Source of the DNA: Anarhynchus alexandrinus
Taxonomy: Eukaryota; Chordata; Aves; Charadriiformes; Charadriidae
Reading direction: 5' to 3'
Length of the DNA stretch: 64,000 bases
NCBI GenBank assembly: GCA_008711295.1
Contig: VUYV01000090.1
Location: forward strand, 985,331-1,049,330
A model generated the notes under the pieces. It searched no databases and was not told where the DNA came from. It worked only from the letters and a program-made list of their open reading frames with translations. The translations under genes and the position numbers were made by a program. This document shows positions 39,314 to 51,794 of this stretch, piece after piece (the first letter of the stretch is position 1; each line of letters opens with the position of its first letter).

Positions 39314-42300
39314 AGAACGATAGGTCCTTGAGGCAATGTATTTTAAGTTACTGATATTCACAGGAATTTCCCCGTGAGCACAAATGTCATACAGTAACCA
39401 CTGGGCAAGAATAAAAAGGTGACATTATTACTAGTGCAGAATAATGGTTCATGATCTTTGCACTGTGCCCTATAGTGCAAATGTCACTACATTTATGAAG
39501 ATATTTCTTCTCCTTTGTGTTTGAGGGTATGGATCACAGCAGGAAATATTTTTATTTTTACAGTGACCTTTGCAAAGCTTGCACAGTTAGATTATGTTGT
39601 GGTAATGGGACAATCCAAAGGTCATGAAACATTATTCTGCCCTAGTAACTATTAGAAATGTGATGGGAGTTAGAAGAGGTATCTGTCCCCAGGGCCAGTT
39701 TTTCTAGTCTTCCACCTCTGGAGACCTGGGTTCAATATTGGCCATGCCAGTTATATGCTGGAGGCTGCAAAGAGTCCCCATTAACATTTCACCAGTTAAG
39801 TGAAGGCTATGCTTCCTGACTTGATGAAGTTCACTCTCTCTTTAGATACTACTGAATCATTCAGACAGTAAACTTAATAATAATGTTTAGACTGGGGGGA
39901 GTGAGAGCTGATTTCCAAATGCAAAGGAAAATGCTGCCATCCCCTTGAGAACAGACAATGTGAAACTACAAAAGCAGCTTGAAGGTGAGGAAGAGGCACT
40001 ATCCTGGATAACATTGTTGAATAAAAGCTCCTAACACGGCAGTGCACAGCTTCTTGGCAGTAGACTATACATGTGGTATTTCGCAGTGATTATAAAAACA
40101 TCCGATTATAATGATAAGTACAGTACTATTGTGTTAGTCCATACCCTTCAAAATTACACAAATCTAAAACACAGTGTATAAAAAGCAATGCAGATATTTT
40201 TTTTAAGATCATTAGTGTGCATTTGTATAGCGGATACTAAAGTCAACAGCAACAGTGGCTAATGGGTATAATGCCTGCAAAATATGTGTATTTTCATCAC
40301 AGTGTCATTTAGGGGTACATTATGCAAAGTGACAACTGAAAAAAAAGTAAAATCCAAAGCTCAAAACCACATGGAGGACAAAATAAGCAGTGATGAGACA
40401 CTAAGGAAGCAGAAGCAAAAGCTGGTGCATCCACTGCTGAGTTCAAACTGTCCTGTTGATTCACACATAAGCAACATGAGGTGAAGTAGTTGCAGCAGAA
40501 AGAACAGGATTCCGGGGGATGACACATGAATTAGAAAAGCATTCACCTCCTTTGCTACAGAACGTCCCGTTCTGGCACTGCCACAACATGTCACTTTAAA
40601 ACCAAAATGGTATTGAGAAGAATTACACAAACATGGGCATGTGGTTAACCCTGCTGGGGCTTGTTACCATGATGTAACCACCTGCTTTTTTCGTCAGTGT
40701 TTTGCATGCCAGGATTATAAATTTTTTACCATTTTTAGCCTCCAGGCCTTAATTATACCTGCGTTTTGCTGGTACAACAGTATTTTATGCTACCTAACTT
40801 TAACAGAACACCACCTTTCCATGTCTCTGCAACAGTAAGTGCATCACTTGGTTGTCTGCACATGCAGCCGATGCTGAAAACATCTTAGATATTCCAATAC
40901 AATAGAAACAGGGAAGAAAGGCACTGGGAGAAATGAACCAATGGCAATTTTACAGCAATTTTAGACAACAAAAGGAATGTGTGTGAGGAATAGTTGTTTA
41001 GGAAGTTTCAAGGTTACCAATAGGATTCCATCTAGGCTTTTTTTTTTTCTAAAAAAAAAAATAATTAAATTTTCGAGGAAATTACCACAGAATAAGACTT
41101 TTTTCCTCACTAGGATTCAACATGACTGGTGAACTTCACATTGGATTCTCACAAAATGAGCAAATAGGTTTTATGACACAAACCTGACCTCTGGTGGAAG
41201 TACAAGAAAATGGTAAATACACCAGAGAATCCCAATATAGTTTGAAAGGGATACCTTTGATATTTTTTGTACACATCAGCGCTTCTTTACATTATATGTT
41301 CTCCTTCTTTGAATGACAATGAACTAATTTTTCAAACTCCGAATACTCCATTTTATTCAGTGCTACAGAACAATGTCCAAACACCTCATCTACCAACAGA
41401 CCGTTACTGATCCTGCACAGACCTAAGTCTATGCAAAAAGACAATGCTAGTACAGTCAAGAGTCTACAGGAAGCACTGACCTGATAAAAATACCTGTGCC
41501 TTCTTTTCCTCATGAAATTCCCCACTAGCTGCACCACACCTCTGGGAATAGTCATCTTCCTCTAATATTTTCACCCTCCATAGACTGTGAAAGTCACATC
41601 TACCATTGCTGTCTTGTCCCACTTCTGCCTGTTCTCAATTATTTTTTGCCTTAGAAAAAACAAAAACCTGTTTGAACAGCTCCAGCACGTATCCTGTATT
41701 CACAGACACAAAGATCAATGCATATTAAATAGGCCCTTAAGGCCCTTAAGCCTGCTATGAAACCATAATTTCTCATCTAAATAGAATAACCTTGTTAAAA
41801 GTCAGTCTTCGGGCAAATAAAGGACCACCTAGTCCAAATAAATGAGAATGACCAGTGTTTTCTCCCTGACCCACTGAAATCAAGCAAAGCTGCAGATGTT
41901 GAGCGTTCTGTAAATATGTGGTTTGTAGGTACCATTCACTTATTGCAAAAGAAAAGCCCTACCTCTGCTAGCAGCCACCCACTCTCAGCTTACAGCTAAC
42001 TTGTGGCTCATTCTTAAATCCTCTGGTTTATGGCCCCTGGGTATCACAGCTTGTCCAACCTGGGCATGTTGCTAATAGAAGTTATTAACAGCATGAGCTC
42101 GAAAAACATTTGTGCCAAGAGATGAACTCCAGGCCCCTTTACATTATAACCTCTGCTTTTTCGTGGACTTTATTCCCAGGTGCTCCTGCACAAACACAGG
42201 GATAGTTGAAAGACTGTAGCCATGAAGTGTAATGCTACTACTGCACATGTCCCAGAACGAGGAGAACTGTGTTCAACTATGTTTGGAGATGACTTTCCTG

Positions 42301-44811
42301 TAAATGTGATCCACCAACATGGTACTCCAATGGAGTAGTGGGACTTGAAATGCGATCAAACATGCTTTTAGCCACCTTCATAGTTTTACAAGGTGCATAT
42401 ATTCAGACTCTGCAACTTTCTGGGGACTGATAGCTCTCCTCTCTGAGCAGTACCTGCAGCTGTGCCATTATTCAGCCACGCTTTTACATCAGCTGACATG
42501 AGTCTTCTTCATAGGCAAAGGTGTCCACTCACTCCCTGCTAGGGCTGGGCTCCTCTGGAGCTGACTACTCTACAACCTGCATTCTGACAGATCTACAAGG
42601 TGCTCCGAGCGACAGCTTAGTCCACAGCATGCCTGGCAGCTAGGTAAACGTATGGAGCCATTGCCTTGCTGGGAGCAACAAATTCTCTGTGTTCTTCTCC
42701 TGTGTGGGACAGGAGCTCCTGGATCCTGCTGAGCTCCTTCCTATTCCAGCTGGAGCCAGTGTGCATCATAAAGAGCAAAATGGACAACCTGGCTGATCAC
42801 TTTCCTTTTGTGAAAAGCAAAGGCTTCCAGCTGCTGCACTCAACTGTGCTGATTTCAACAGCAGCCAAGAATCAATGTGCCCATGTAGGCACTGATGATC
42901 CTATACCTGAAGTATGAAAACTTCTTAGACACATGAAAATTCTCCTGCCAAGTGGCAAATACCTCAGAAATGATGAAACCTGTGAAAAATGCTTATAAGT
43001 AAGTTTACAACCACATGCTTGTATAAGAAAGCACGGCAGCTGGAAATATGTGGAAGCACCTCATTCATCTGCAAAAAAATATCTGTATTTATTGCAGAGT
43101 TGAACCTCCTAGTGATGCACTCTGTAGGAAGGTGTTGCAGCCTAAGCACTATCCCAGGAGAATCAGAGTTCAAGCCAACCCTTATACATTTGTACTGCAC
43201 AAATAAGTAAGCCTGGTCTTCAGGACAACCCTCAGGAGGCAGAGGCTTTGCCAATGTCTTGTGTTTATATAATCAGTGTACTTAAGGTGGAAGAAATACG
43301 ATCCAGAAAGTACAGAACGTAACAAATACATTTTTACATTTTCATGTTGCTGAGCAGCACTGGCATTTAATTAATAGGATCCTTGGATTAAAAAAAGACT
43401 AACTTATTTGTGATATTTAAGGTAATTATTAACTGGGTTAATGTCTTGCATTTGGCTAGTAAACAAAGCCTATGTTTATTAAACCAAAGTAAAGCAGTGA
43501 ATGAACTAGTTTTATGGCACACTCACTTCCTTTCTGCCACAGGGCCATAACCTACGAGAATTGTCTACTTCAGTAAGCAAGAAAACATGGTGTTTCCACA
43601 ACTCCAGCTGAATCTCACATTGCTCTAGCTTAAGGGCTGGTGATGGTATTTGCAGGTGCAAGCCTAGTGCCCAGTAAGGACCAATAAGAAGCAGTAAGGA
43701 CAGACTGGAGAATGTGATGGAACAAGCGCAGGGTGACAGCATTTTAATAGCTAAATTCTGCTCCCAGTTACTTTCTTACAGGTCCTCTGGCACACTGCAT
43801 CTATTTTCTAGTCAGGATACCATCCTTTCCCTCTTTCCTCATTTCTCTGCTCCTTTCTGTGCAGCTCAGATCAGTTTGCATTTCACCTTACCAGCTCTCC
43901 CTTCATTTTTGTATCTCTCTCTCCAGCCTCTCCTTTGCGGACTCTCCAACAAATAGTTAGGGTTGAATTCTCAGTTTATTACATCAAGAGCAAATGTTTA
44001 GAACAGAATGTTTAATATAGACAAAATTGGATTTCTGAATCTACATGCTAATCAGAGAAAAAGCACAGTAGCAAAAATCACCCCAAACCAACTAACAGTC
44101 TGCTTTTTCACTGACTGCAGAGAGACTGCATGTTTCCTCTACCTGTGGACTTCAACGGAGGTCAAAGTACCTAACACTTGGAAAAACCTCTGCCAAGTCC
44201 TTCTTTTTCTAGGTTTATACAGTTTGATAGCCTGTATTGAGGAACTAGGTTTGGATTTTTATGTTATGACATTCTTGCTTACACACTTTAAATCTTGATA
44301 ATACAATGACAATTTTCTTGCTTAGTTGTCACATTCCCTACAGTTTTGTCATGAATTATACTCTCAAAAGGCTAGCTATAATTTTAGAATTATCAAAAAG
44401 CATTTGATCAAATGAGTGGGACACATCCCCTGAATCTTCTATGTCATGGTTAAACTTATTTGCATAGGCAGGTATTTTTCTTGGCTTACAGTAATCTTGA
44501 AACACTGTGGTCACAGCAGATTTTTGCTTTGCCATTTTCAAATGATAATGTGTCAAAACCCTCCTGGGTCTGTCCTGCTCACTTAGTTCTGATCACTGTG
44601 CCCTTTCTTCCTTTGAAGTTTTCTTTTTTCCAATCAAGACTTATTAATTCAATCTCTCTGATTTCAGAGGCAGATGAAGTGCAGCTGACAAGTTTGGGGT
44701 GGGGGGAGGAGGAAACTTCTGTCTTTATTCTTGCAAAAGAATAGCCAGCTTTGGTTACTTATTTTTCCTACACAATTAAAGTTCCACAGCACCGCAAGGT
44801 CTCTACCTCTG
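39314..44811. other. No gene recognised
   Basis: AT-rich DNA without recognised exons or RNA genes. A T11-CT-A11 run lies at 41,038-41,061 and a short direct repeat 'ggcccttaaggcccttaag' at 41,731-41,749. The frames at 43,714-43,956, 44,008-44,298 and 44,460-44,744 (+) show no family I can recognise. Confidence 0.4.
41183..41197 (-). promoter_or_regulatory. CTCF-like core motif
   Basis: On the minus strand this reads CCACCAGAGGTCAGG, which fits the CTCF core apart from a T in place of the G before the final C. It sits in otherwise AT-rich DNA, in the same orientation as the candidate at 25,101. Single-motif evidence only. Confidence 0.25.
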
Positions 44812-44892
44812 AGTGTGGAGACAGCACCTAGCACAACCAGGAGCTCCTGTCCATAACAGGCCCTGTGGGTATCACCACAACAGAAATAGTAA
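44812..44892 (+). repeat. Ancient interspersed-repeat fragment
   Basis: The run 'acagcacctagcacaacc', then 'tgtccataacaggccctgtg', 'atcaccacaacagaaatag' matches, with divergence, the 3' portion of an old dispersed repeat I know from turtle, crocodile and bird sequences ('cagcgcctagcacaatg...aatacaaataa' pattern). I cannot name its class. The end is AT-rich, as expected for a tail. It is non-coding. A fainter copy may lie at 15,950-16,045. Confidence 0.5.
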
Positions 44893-45138
44893 GTGTTCAT
44901 TTTCCAGCTAATGCCAAAATACTAGCACAATCCAAAGCACATTTTAAGCTGTAAAAGCCCAAAGGCTGTCCTTATATTTGCAGCATATCACAGAACCAAA
45001 CAAATTGCTGGTGACTAAAACACAGCTGCAGAAGGCCACAGCAGGAAGAGGATTTTATCTTCCGTTTCCTTCCTTCTGTGGCAGCCAGGTGTTTTGGAGA
45101 GACCTTTTCAATCAGCCGCTGTTTACCAGCGCTCACTC

Positions 45139-45154
45139 GCACAAGAGGGCACTG
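45139..45154 (+). promoter_or_regulatory. CTCF-like motif, plus orientation
   Basis: GCACAAGAGGGCACTG is a close match to the CTCF consensus core (CCA-x-x-AGRGGGC-R-C). It is the best CTCF-like motif I found by eye. It lies in a small patch richer in CpG (45,115-45,340) than its surroundings. It points right, towards the CpG island, whereas the candidates at 25,101 and 41,183 point left. Binding would have to be shown experimentally. Confidence 0.4.
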
Positions 45155-45436
45155 TAGCCCCACGCATCAGGACAGAGTGCCTCAGCCCAGCAAGCCGCTC
45201 ATCTGCAGAAATACGCTTTAAACTCTTCCCCTGAGTTGAGTCCCTGCTTCTCATCCAGGCTGGTAGCAAACACAGCTGTATGTGCTGACGTGTTGCACTG
45301 GTACAGCTTGCACAGACGGATTGCTTTGGGGTAAAATACACCTTGCAGAATTTATCCAAGTTCCAAACTTGAATAAAATTTGACAGTTGTGGTTTACCTG
45401 TGTGCCCAGGGAGTTGAAGTCAGGGAAACTATCTTT

Positions 45437-45453
45437 AAAAAAAAAAAAAAAAA
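45437..45453. repeat. Poly-A tract (A17)
   Basis: Seventeen consecutive A on the plus strand. I see no retrotransposed body directly upstream, so it is recorded only as a homopolymer. Confidence 0.9.
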
Positions 45454-46329
45454 GTTACATTCCAGTTCATGCCATTGAAAGGCAAAACCTTCTGTGCTTG
45501 TAATAATGTGAATATTTAGATTACACTGGCAAAGAGAAACCTTGTAGATATTCACAGGACAACTGGAAGAGAGCTCATGGCAGTTTGAAGGGTATTATAA
45601 ACTTACTAGCATGCCTGTCCACTTGTAAATCTTCAAGCCTGTTTATGGTTCCAAATAAATGGCCTGTCTTCAGGATCAGAGCATTCACAGTTCCCACTAA
45701 TTCAGATATGAGTAATAAGCACAATATATCCCAAAATATCAGGATACCAGCAACACAAGATACCTGTCAGAGTTACCTAACTTCAGGCTCCCCTCTTAAT
45801 ATTTTCAATTACATTTATAATAATTAATAACAAATAGCAAAAATGTGAAATACCTCTGTCCTAGCTCAGTACCCCAAAGCACCTAAAGTCTGCAGCTCTG
45901 GAAACAAAGTAAGAGAAGTCTGTTACACACAATTATATTTATGTTCTGATTCAACTCAAGCACTGGGTGGACATGAAGGCTATTTAGCAAAAAGAAGTTT
46001 AGGATGGGAAAAATTAAAAGATTAAAAGAATATTTAAAATCAGCCAGAGGGGGCCATTCCTGGTATACCAAATAACAAGAGAATAAGCAAATCCCACTTG
46101 CATTTTTTGAGTGCTTTTCATTTGGCACTGATGATTAATAGAAGTGGTTTGAAAAGAATAAATCTCAACAACATGGGTTGGGACTTCCAGTGGGGAAATC
46201 TGCAACCAAACCATTGCAACGTTGGACTGCAGAATTTAAGGGGTTCCTATGGGGAATGAGGTTTGCTTAAAGGATTAAACCACTTCAAGGAAATGTTAAG
46301 CATAACAGTCCAGAAATAACTCAGGAAAT

Positions 46330-46482
46330 CCTTAAAGCTGATTGCTGGAAGGTCTCAAGAGAACTATCAATCTGTAACATATCTTATTCTTACACTCCAC
46401 TATTAGCACTCTAGAGACAACACACCGGACAAGACAGACTTTTGGCCTAATGCCATATAACGACTATGTTCCTATGATTCAC
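46330..46482 (+). mobile_element. LINE (CR1-like) 3'-end relic
   Basis: The stretch 'actattagcactctagagac' followed by 'acaccggacaagacagactt' and 'ttggcctaatgccatataac' ends in 'gactatgttcctatgattc'. This is the diverged 3' end of a CR1-like LINE or LINE-derived SINE in which the conserved wording is 'ggacaccgg.ctagacagacctttggtctgaccc' before a short tandem tail of the TTCCTATG type. Only the non-coding 3' portion remains. The 5' boundary is uncertain. Orientation is plus because the tail lies at the high-coordinate end. Confidence 0.65.
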
Positions 46483-46810
46483 CTTGACACACAGGAACCC
46501 AAACCGTTACCAATCCTGAAAGATGACCTGACAAACCAGGCTAGGCCTTCAGCCTACCTCCCCACCACCTTCATCTAAATGCTAACACATCTGAAGCACA
46601 AAATTTCCAAGTATTTTCCTGCTCTTAACACCTTTCTTGTAACTCCTTTTCTTTCTCTGCCCCACTTTTTCCAACCCTTACACTACTGAAAAAAAAAACC
46701 AAAACAACCCAACAGCCTGGCTTAGGTAAGGCTATTTTATGCAGTCTTCTCCTAAAAGACTCAGATTAAAAAGGCAGCTAAAAACCTGTAACTTCTGCAG
46801 TTGATATTGA

Positions 46811-47344
46811 TTAAAATTTGCCAGGTCTCAGAACATCTAATAAATTCATATGCTGAACTCGCTTTTCTATAATAGCAAGATTATTAGAGAGCCATCTAGT
46901 CTTATTAAAAGTCACAGCCTCTTTCTTTCCTGTTGTTTCTTCTTTGCTTTTACATTTTTGTCTTCTGTTGTTGTTGTTTAGCAGATTTGGATTACAACAA
47001 GCACAGTGACTGTTCCAGCACACTTCATCTAATATCAAGACACATGCTACCATCTTTATGCCACGTAAAAAACAAACAAACAAAACCAACCACAAAACTG
47101 TAAAAATTGGGAAAAAATATTTTTTAAAAATCCTTTCTGTAGGGAATATCAGTAAAATTAAAACCTTCTTGATATTACAAACATTCAGCTCTCCCCCAAT
47201 CTCTTCAAAAGATTCAAAGAGACAATTATTTGCCACAGTATTTGACAGACCAATATCTCTGTTCCTGAAATGCCAGATAATGGTCAATAGCTTGCTACTG
47301 TCTGATAATAGTGCCATGTAAACACCATGAACTCTCAGAGCCAT
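46811..47344 (-). other. Unexplained 177-codon open frame
   Basis: The longest uninterrupted frame outside the CR1s and the CR1-LTR hybrid. The predicted peptide has a hydrophobic stretch near residues 75-95 (FFPIFTVLWLVLFVCF), a short Cys-rich part (CACC) and a basic C-terminal third with NNNNRRQKCKSKEET. I recognise no domain. It lies downstream, on the same strand, of the gypsy reverse-transcriptase relic at 47,653-48,000, but shows no RNase H or integrase motif that would join it to that element. In AT-rich DNA of this size, one frame this long can arise by chance. A gene call is not justified. Confidence 0.15.
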
Positions 47345-47652
47345 TTATTCCAATAAAAAAATAACAGATTACATGAAATCAGATGAGAATTTTTCAGATT
47401 CACAAAGGCACAGCTGAAATCTGTATCTGGTGATCCACTTTTAGATTTCCTAGAATTTATCTCCTATCCTATCCTCTTTATGCCCAGACAGAGCCATAAA
47501 ATCCTCCTACTTCCACAAAAAACACCTTTTGTGAATGGAAAAGTACATCGCTGAGTTCAGTGCTAGCATTAAAGAACAGAAGCCTTCCCTATCTATGAAC
47601 TGCTGCAAACAATACATGTAAGGTTTGAAAAGCTGTTTGTGTATAGCCAGTT

Positions 47653-48000
47653 CTAACATTTGCTATTTACAAAGACAAAACAACTATAGTAAATTAATTC
47701 TACCAAGATTCTTTGCACTAACCACAGGAGCACTACAGGTGCATTTGTAAAGCCAAAGGGCATAGCACTAAAATAGAATAATCCCTCGTGACATACAAAA
47801 GCAGTGTCTGATTTGCTTCTATCATCCAAAGACATTTGCTTGTAGCCGTGCACTACCTAAATCTAAGGTGTTAATGTACTAGCCTGACTTCAGAAATCTC
47901 AAGAGTTGCTCACCCCAGGCAAAAGATATGCATCTTTTTGGGGGGCTACTATGTAATATAACACATGAAAGCTCCACTTCTTACAGGAAAAAGGCAGCAT
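47653..48000 (-). pseudogene. Ty3/gypsy-type reverse-transcriptase relic
   Basis: Broken coding remnant of a Ty3/gypsy (Metaviridae-type) reverse transcriptase. Read on the minus strand the blocks come in family order: KKWSFHVLYYI (about 47,982-47,950), QKDAYLLPGVSNS (47,940-47,902), YINTLDLGS (about 47,878-47,852), GYKQMSLDD (47,847-47,821), then TAFVCHEGLFYFSAMPFGFTNAP (two adjoining blocks, the second at 47,763-47,737). The first, second and fourth lie in one frame and TLDLGS in another, so compensating frameshifts plus a stop after SNS break the gene. Where the YxDD catalytic box is expected the peptide reads FVNS (47,673-47,662), so both catalytic aspartates are lost. I found no gag, protease, RNase H, integrase or LTRs nearby. 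Confidence 0.8.
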
Positions 48001-48247
48001 CTTAGATAACATCGAAGGGGGCAGATTCTTCTTCCCCTCTTCTAGGCTAATTCTTTTCTTATTAGATTTGTAAGAAAAATAATCATGTTGTTCTTCCCCC
48101 AACCATCCCCCACACCTAAAAAAAACCTGTCAAAATAAAAATCCCAAATCCCCTCAAACCAACAAAGTCTCAGAGCCAGTGCAGCATTGGACTATACCTC
48201 TCCATTCAGATCCATTTTAAAGAGCTACAATTTTATGTTAGTAACCT

Positions 48248-48300
48248 AGGGCCAAATTCAACATATTCTACTCATATTAACTTCAATAGGGATGCATGAA
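48248..48300 (+). repeat. Half of a palindromic ancient repeat
   Basis: The sequence 'gggccaaattcaacatattc' continues to 'cattaacttcaataggg'-like text (the centre at about 48,275-48,291). It matches the left arm and centre of a second palindromic family ('gggccaaattctg...ccattgacttcaatgg') known to me from sauropsid genomes. The right arm is missing or unrecognisable. Non-coding. Confidence 0.35.
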
Positions 48301-51286
48301 TAAATAGCATTCAGTGAGACTCCTTATACTGGTAAGTGCTACTCAGTGTGCAGACTGCCATATCTGGGCCTTTGTGACAATGTCTCTCTTACCTAGCCAG
48401 AAGGCACCCTGGCTTTGGAAAGTCTCCGATTCTAGCCAGTGTTCTACTTCTCCAGGAAAACTTTTCCTACTTTTATCTTTAGAGTATCTGTATCTTTCTC
48501 CTACCCACGCTCCTTTATTTGCCTTTTCCAGATTGTGTCTGAAAGATTGTATGCTAAGTCATTATGCTTCATGTATATACACACCCTTTGCATGTTTAGG
48601 AATATGTTAGATGGTCCATAACCATTACTACATCAAATGGTTTATGTTTTAAGTGTTACATTTACAGTCAGCAGTGCTAGAGTGGCAAGGCCAGAAAACA
48701 GGTCTGTAAACCTTGTCAGAGTTCCTGCATTGAAGCCGGAAGCTGAGGCTACATGCTGACAAGTCAAGCATATCCCTCAAGGCTGTGACCTGAAACCTTC
48801 TTCCACACTGGAGAGAGCTTCCTCATAGGGATGTCCATGTTAAATGACATGGTAATTACAAGTTAGGAACAGCTACAGCTACACAATTTGGAGTTTATTA
48901 CAGAGTAGAAGTTAACATGAAGCAAGCTAGAACATCTTCAGCAGTGAGAAACGCTGTGTACAGATGAAGTGGCTCCTGATGGGTCTGGAAGCTTTCAGCT
49001 CAAGTGCTGAAAGGAAGTCAAGTTCAGAACAGACATACACAAATGGTATGTAACAGGGACCAAGACCCTCCATTAGCAAAGAAAATCCATATGCAACTCC
49101 TTTACACTTCCTCCTGACCTGACTCTCTGCTGGGCTTCATGCTGCATGATTGGATCCCATTTTGTGGAAACAACAAGAGAAAAGCTCCGATTTGGCATTT
49201 AAATGCTACAGCTCAAGGGCCTGTCCCTGGGAAGTGCTGACCACTTGATTTTTGCTGCAGTCAGTTCTTTTTTTCAACACCCTGTACCCAATGCCCTCTC
49301 TGCAGACCCAGACCCTGCCTTAGGGATTTAAGTCAAATATTTTCATCAGGAGCTCAGGCAGAGAAGGTACCTGACCTACTCAGAACCATCTCTGAAAAAA
49401 GCATGAACCACCTTCAGAGTTCAGGAGCTCAATGATTTTGTCTGATCCACAGAAAAAGGCAAGAGATTTTCAGGACTGTACTAGAAGTGAACAGGGCATT
49501 GCTCATTTGGAATGGAAACATTTGAAAGTGTCAGAATACTACATAGAAAGAACAGTGGAAAGCAGACACAGGAACCACTGAGCCAGCTCCTACTGATCCA
49601 CTTCAGTGGAATTTTTGTTATCACATGTAACGCTGCTCTTAATAAACAGCAGTGAACCCAAGATACTATTTGCTCATGAGTACTGTCATAAGGCAGCAAG
49701 CTAAATATGCTTTTACAGCTGTAGGCTGAGGTCATAAAATCAGACTCTGCCACAAAAATCTACATTGGTACAAAACATTCAAAGTCATTTGATCTGAAAT
49801 ATTTCAGGCCCTTTTGGAAAAAACACAGAGTGAAAACTTTTTGCTTGGAATTCATCCCGTTTAATCGCATAAGCAAGGTTATTCTACTCAGACATGATAC
49901 CAGAATGTTTCAGTTTAAAAGAAAGCCGAACTCCTGCCTTACTCATTATATTACACATGATTTTGGAGCAACTGCTGTAGGAGGCCACTGCATTTCTATA
50001 GAAACTTCAATGGGATTTGAAGTATGAGTAATACAATACACTTATTTACCAGAGAGACTGGCACCTTTTATTTTTACTTTGACATTTTTCAGCAATTTAA
50101 AGTATTGGTTCAAGAAAAGGTTTTCTCGGTATTAGTTTTCTGATACTATAGCATAATACACTGATTGCGAGGCTGTAATAACTTATAAACCTTATGTCAT
50201 TCTGCAGTGGCAAAATACAAATTGAAGGTCCATTTTGCTTATGAAAAACAACAATACCATTCAAAATTCATACTATATCAAACACACATGGTGACTCTGA
50301 TAATTCTGTGACTGAGGATTGAGCATGACTTCCAGGCTGTTACCAACACTTCTTTAAAATGGAAACACAGTCTTTATAGCCATAGATCCATAAAATGATA
50401 AGCCTGGTTTTAGGGCACTGACATCAGATTTAAAAAGGTGAAAGAAGCACATGACATAAACCACTAAGTTTCCATGAAATTATTTTGCTTGATCAAAGCT
50501 TTTCCGTTAAGTCTTGAAAGGTAACGTTCTTTCAGCAGGCTTTGTTTGATGAGTATCACATCTTCACATTGCTCTGCAACTGACCTTCTTCAGTCAGCTG
50601 AGGAATCTACTCAGTGTCTTCCTGCCCCTTTTCTACTCCCAATGCTCAATAATGAGTGCCTGGTGTGCCCTTCAATGCTGATCCAGGCCTTCAAGTTTTC
50701 TCTTTCCCTTGTACATCCACCAGACTCAGGCCTTCCTTTTTCTGCTGCTGAAGCGTCCCTTCAACTTCAAACCTGTTGATTCACCCTGCATCCTTGTGCA
50801 GGCTGCTGCTGGGCAGAGAGGTCCCCACACCAGTCAGCCATCACTGCTAAAGCACCCTTGGGAATACCGGTGCCCCACGCTAGAGGGCATCCATGCAAGG
50901 CCCTACTGCCAAGCAACGTTGAGGACCAATTCCATCTACCACTGCCTCCAGAAAGCAAACATCACAGCATGGGAACTTGAAGTGATGCAGTACTAAGGCC
51001 CAGTACCTCAGGCAGGCCTCCCTGAAGGCTCATGAGAGTAACATACTCAAGGGCTGCTAGAGGATCCAGCTCCTATACTAAAATATAACTAGTGCAATGA
51101 GAGACTAAAGTGCATTTAGTACTACCGTTTACTTGATGAAGGAGACAAGAACAAGGAACAGACCACTGAAAGAGGGGTAGGCACTCAGGGAGGGAAAGAA
51201 GGAATGAGAAGAAGGCAGCTCCAACATGCAGCACTCTAAAGCCCAGAGGATCCTAAAGAAAGTGCCTGGGGCCTGACACCAACTAT
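48301..51286. other. No gene recognised
   Basis: AT-rich DNA. A possible eroded palindrome centre ('gaaacttcaatgggattt') lies near 50,001. The frames at 49,481-49,753 (-) and 50,546-50,996 (+) have no recognisable similarity. I see no RNA gene. Confidence 0.4.
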
Positions 51287-51372
51287 ATGAAAGAGATTGC
51301 TTGGTGGCATCTCACAGGTATTACAGAATTGCAGTGGGATAGCTCACGTGGTTGGATTGGTGCGATGGACGG
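51287..51372 (+). mobile_element. CR1 LINE, left part (endonuclease start)
   Basis: A piece of the apurinic-like endonuclease domain of CR1 ORF2. The frame gives HLTGITELQWDSSRGWIGAM followed by DG, corresponding to the conserved endonuclease segment 'GITETWWDSSHDW..AMDGY' of CR1. The frame stops being CR1-like exactly at ATGGACGG (51,365-51,372), where an LTR begins. The continuation is found on the far side of the LTR at 52,408 onward. Sequence left of about 51,287 is not recognisably CR1. Its coding capacity is destroyed by the insertion. Confidence 0.8.
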
Positions 51373-51700
51373 TGTATTTGGTTTGTGTGGCAAGGTTTTG
51401 GTGGTGGGGGTCTACAGGGGTGGTTTCTGTGAGAAACTGCTAGAACTTCCCCTATGTCCGACAGAGCCAATGCCAGCCAGCTCCAAGATGGACCTGCTGC
51501 TGGCCAAGGCCAAGCCCATCAGCAACAGTGGCAGTGCCTCTATGGTAACACATTTAAGAAGGGAAAAAAAAAAACAAACAACTGTACAATTGCAGCCAAA
51601 GAGAGGAATGAGAATATGCGAGAGAAACAACTCTGCAAACACCAAAGTCAGTAAAGAAGGAGGGGGAGGAGGTGCTCCAGGCCCTGGAGCAGATATTCCC

Positions 51701-51794
51701 CTGCAGCCCATGGTGAAGACCATGGTGAGGCAAGCTGTCCCCCTGCAGCCCATGGAGGTTAATGGTGGAACAGATACTCACCTGCAGCCCATGG
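51701..51794 (+). repeat. Triplicated CTGCAGCCCATGG unit inside the LTR
   Basis: Three perfect copies of a 13-base unit at 51,701-51,713, 51,743-51,755 and 51,782-51,794, with intervals of 42 and 39 bases. The unit combines two six-base palindromes (CTGCAG and CCATGG). Repeats of this size in U3 often act as enhancer units in retroviral LTRs, but no transcription-factor site is obvious here. Confidence 0.85.
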
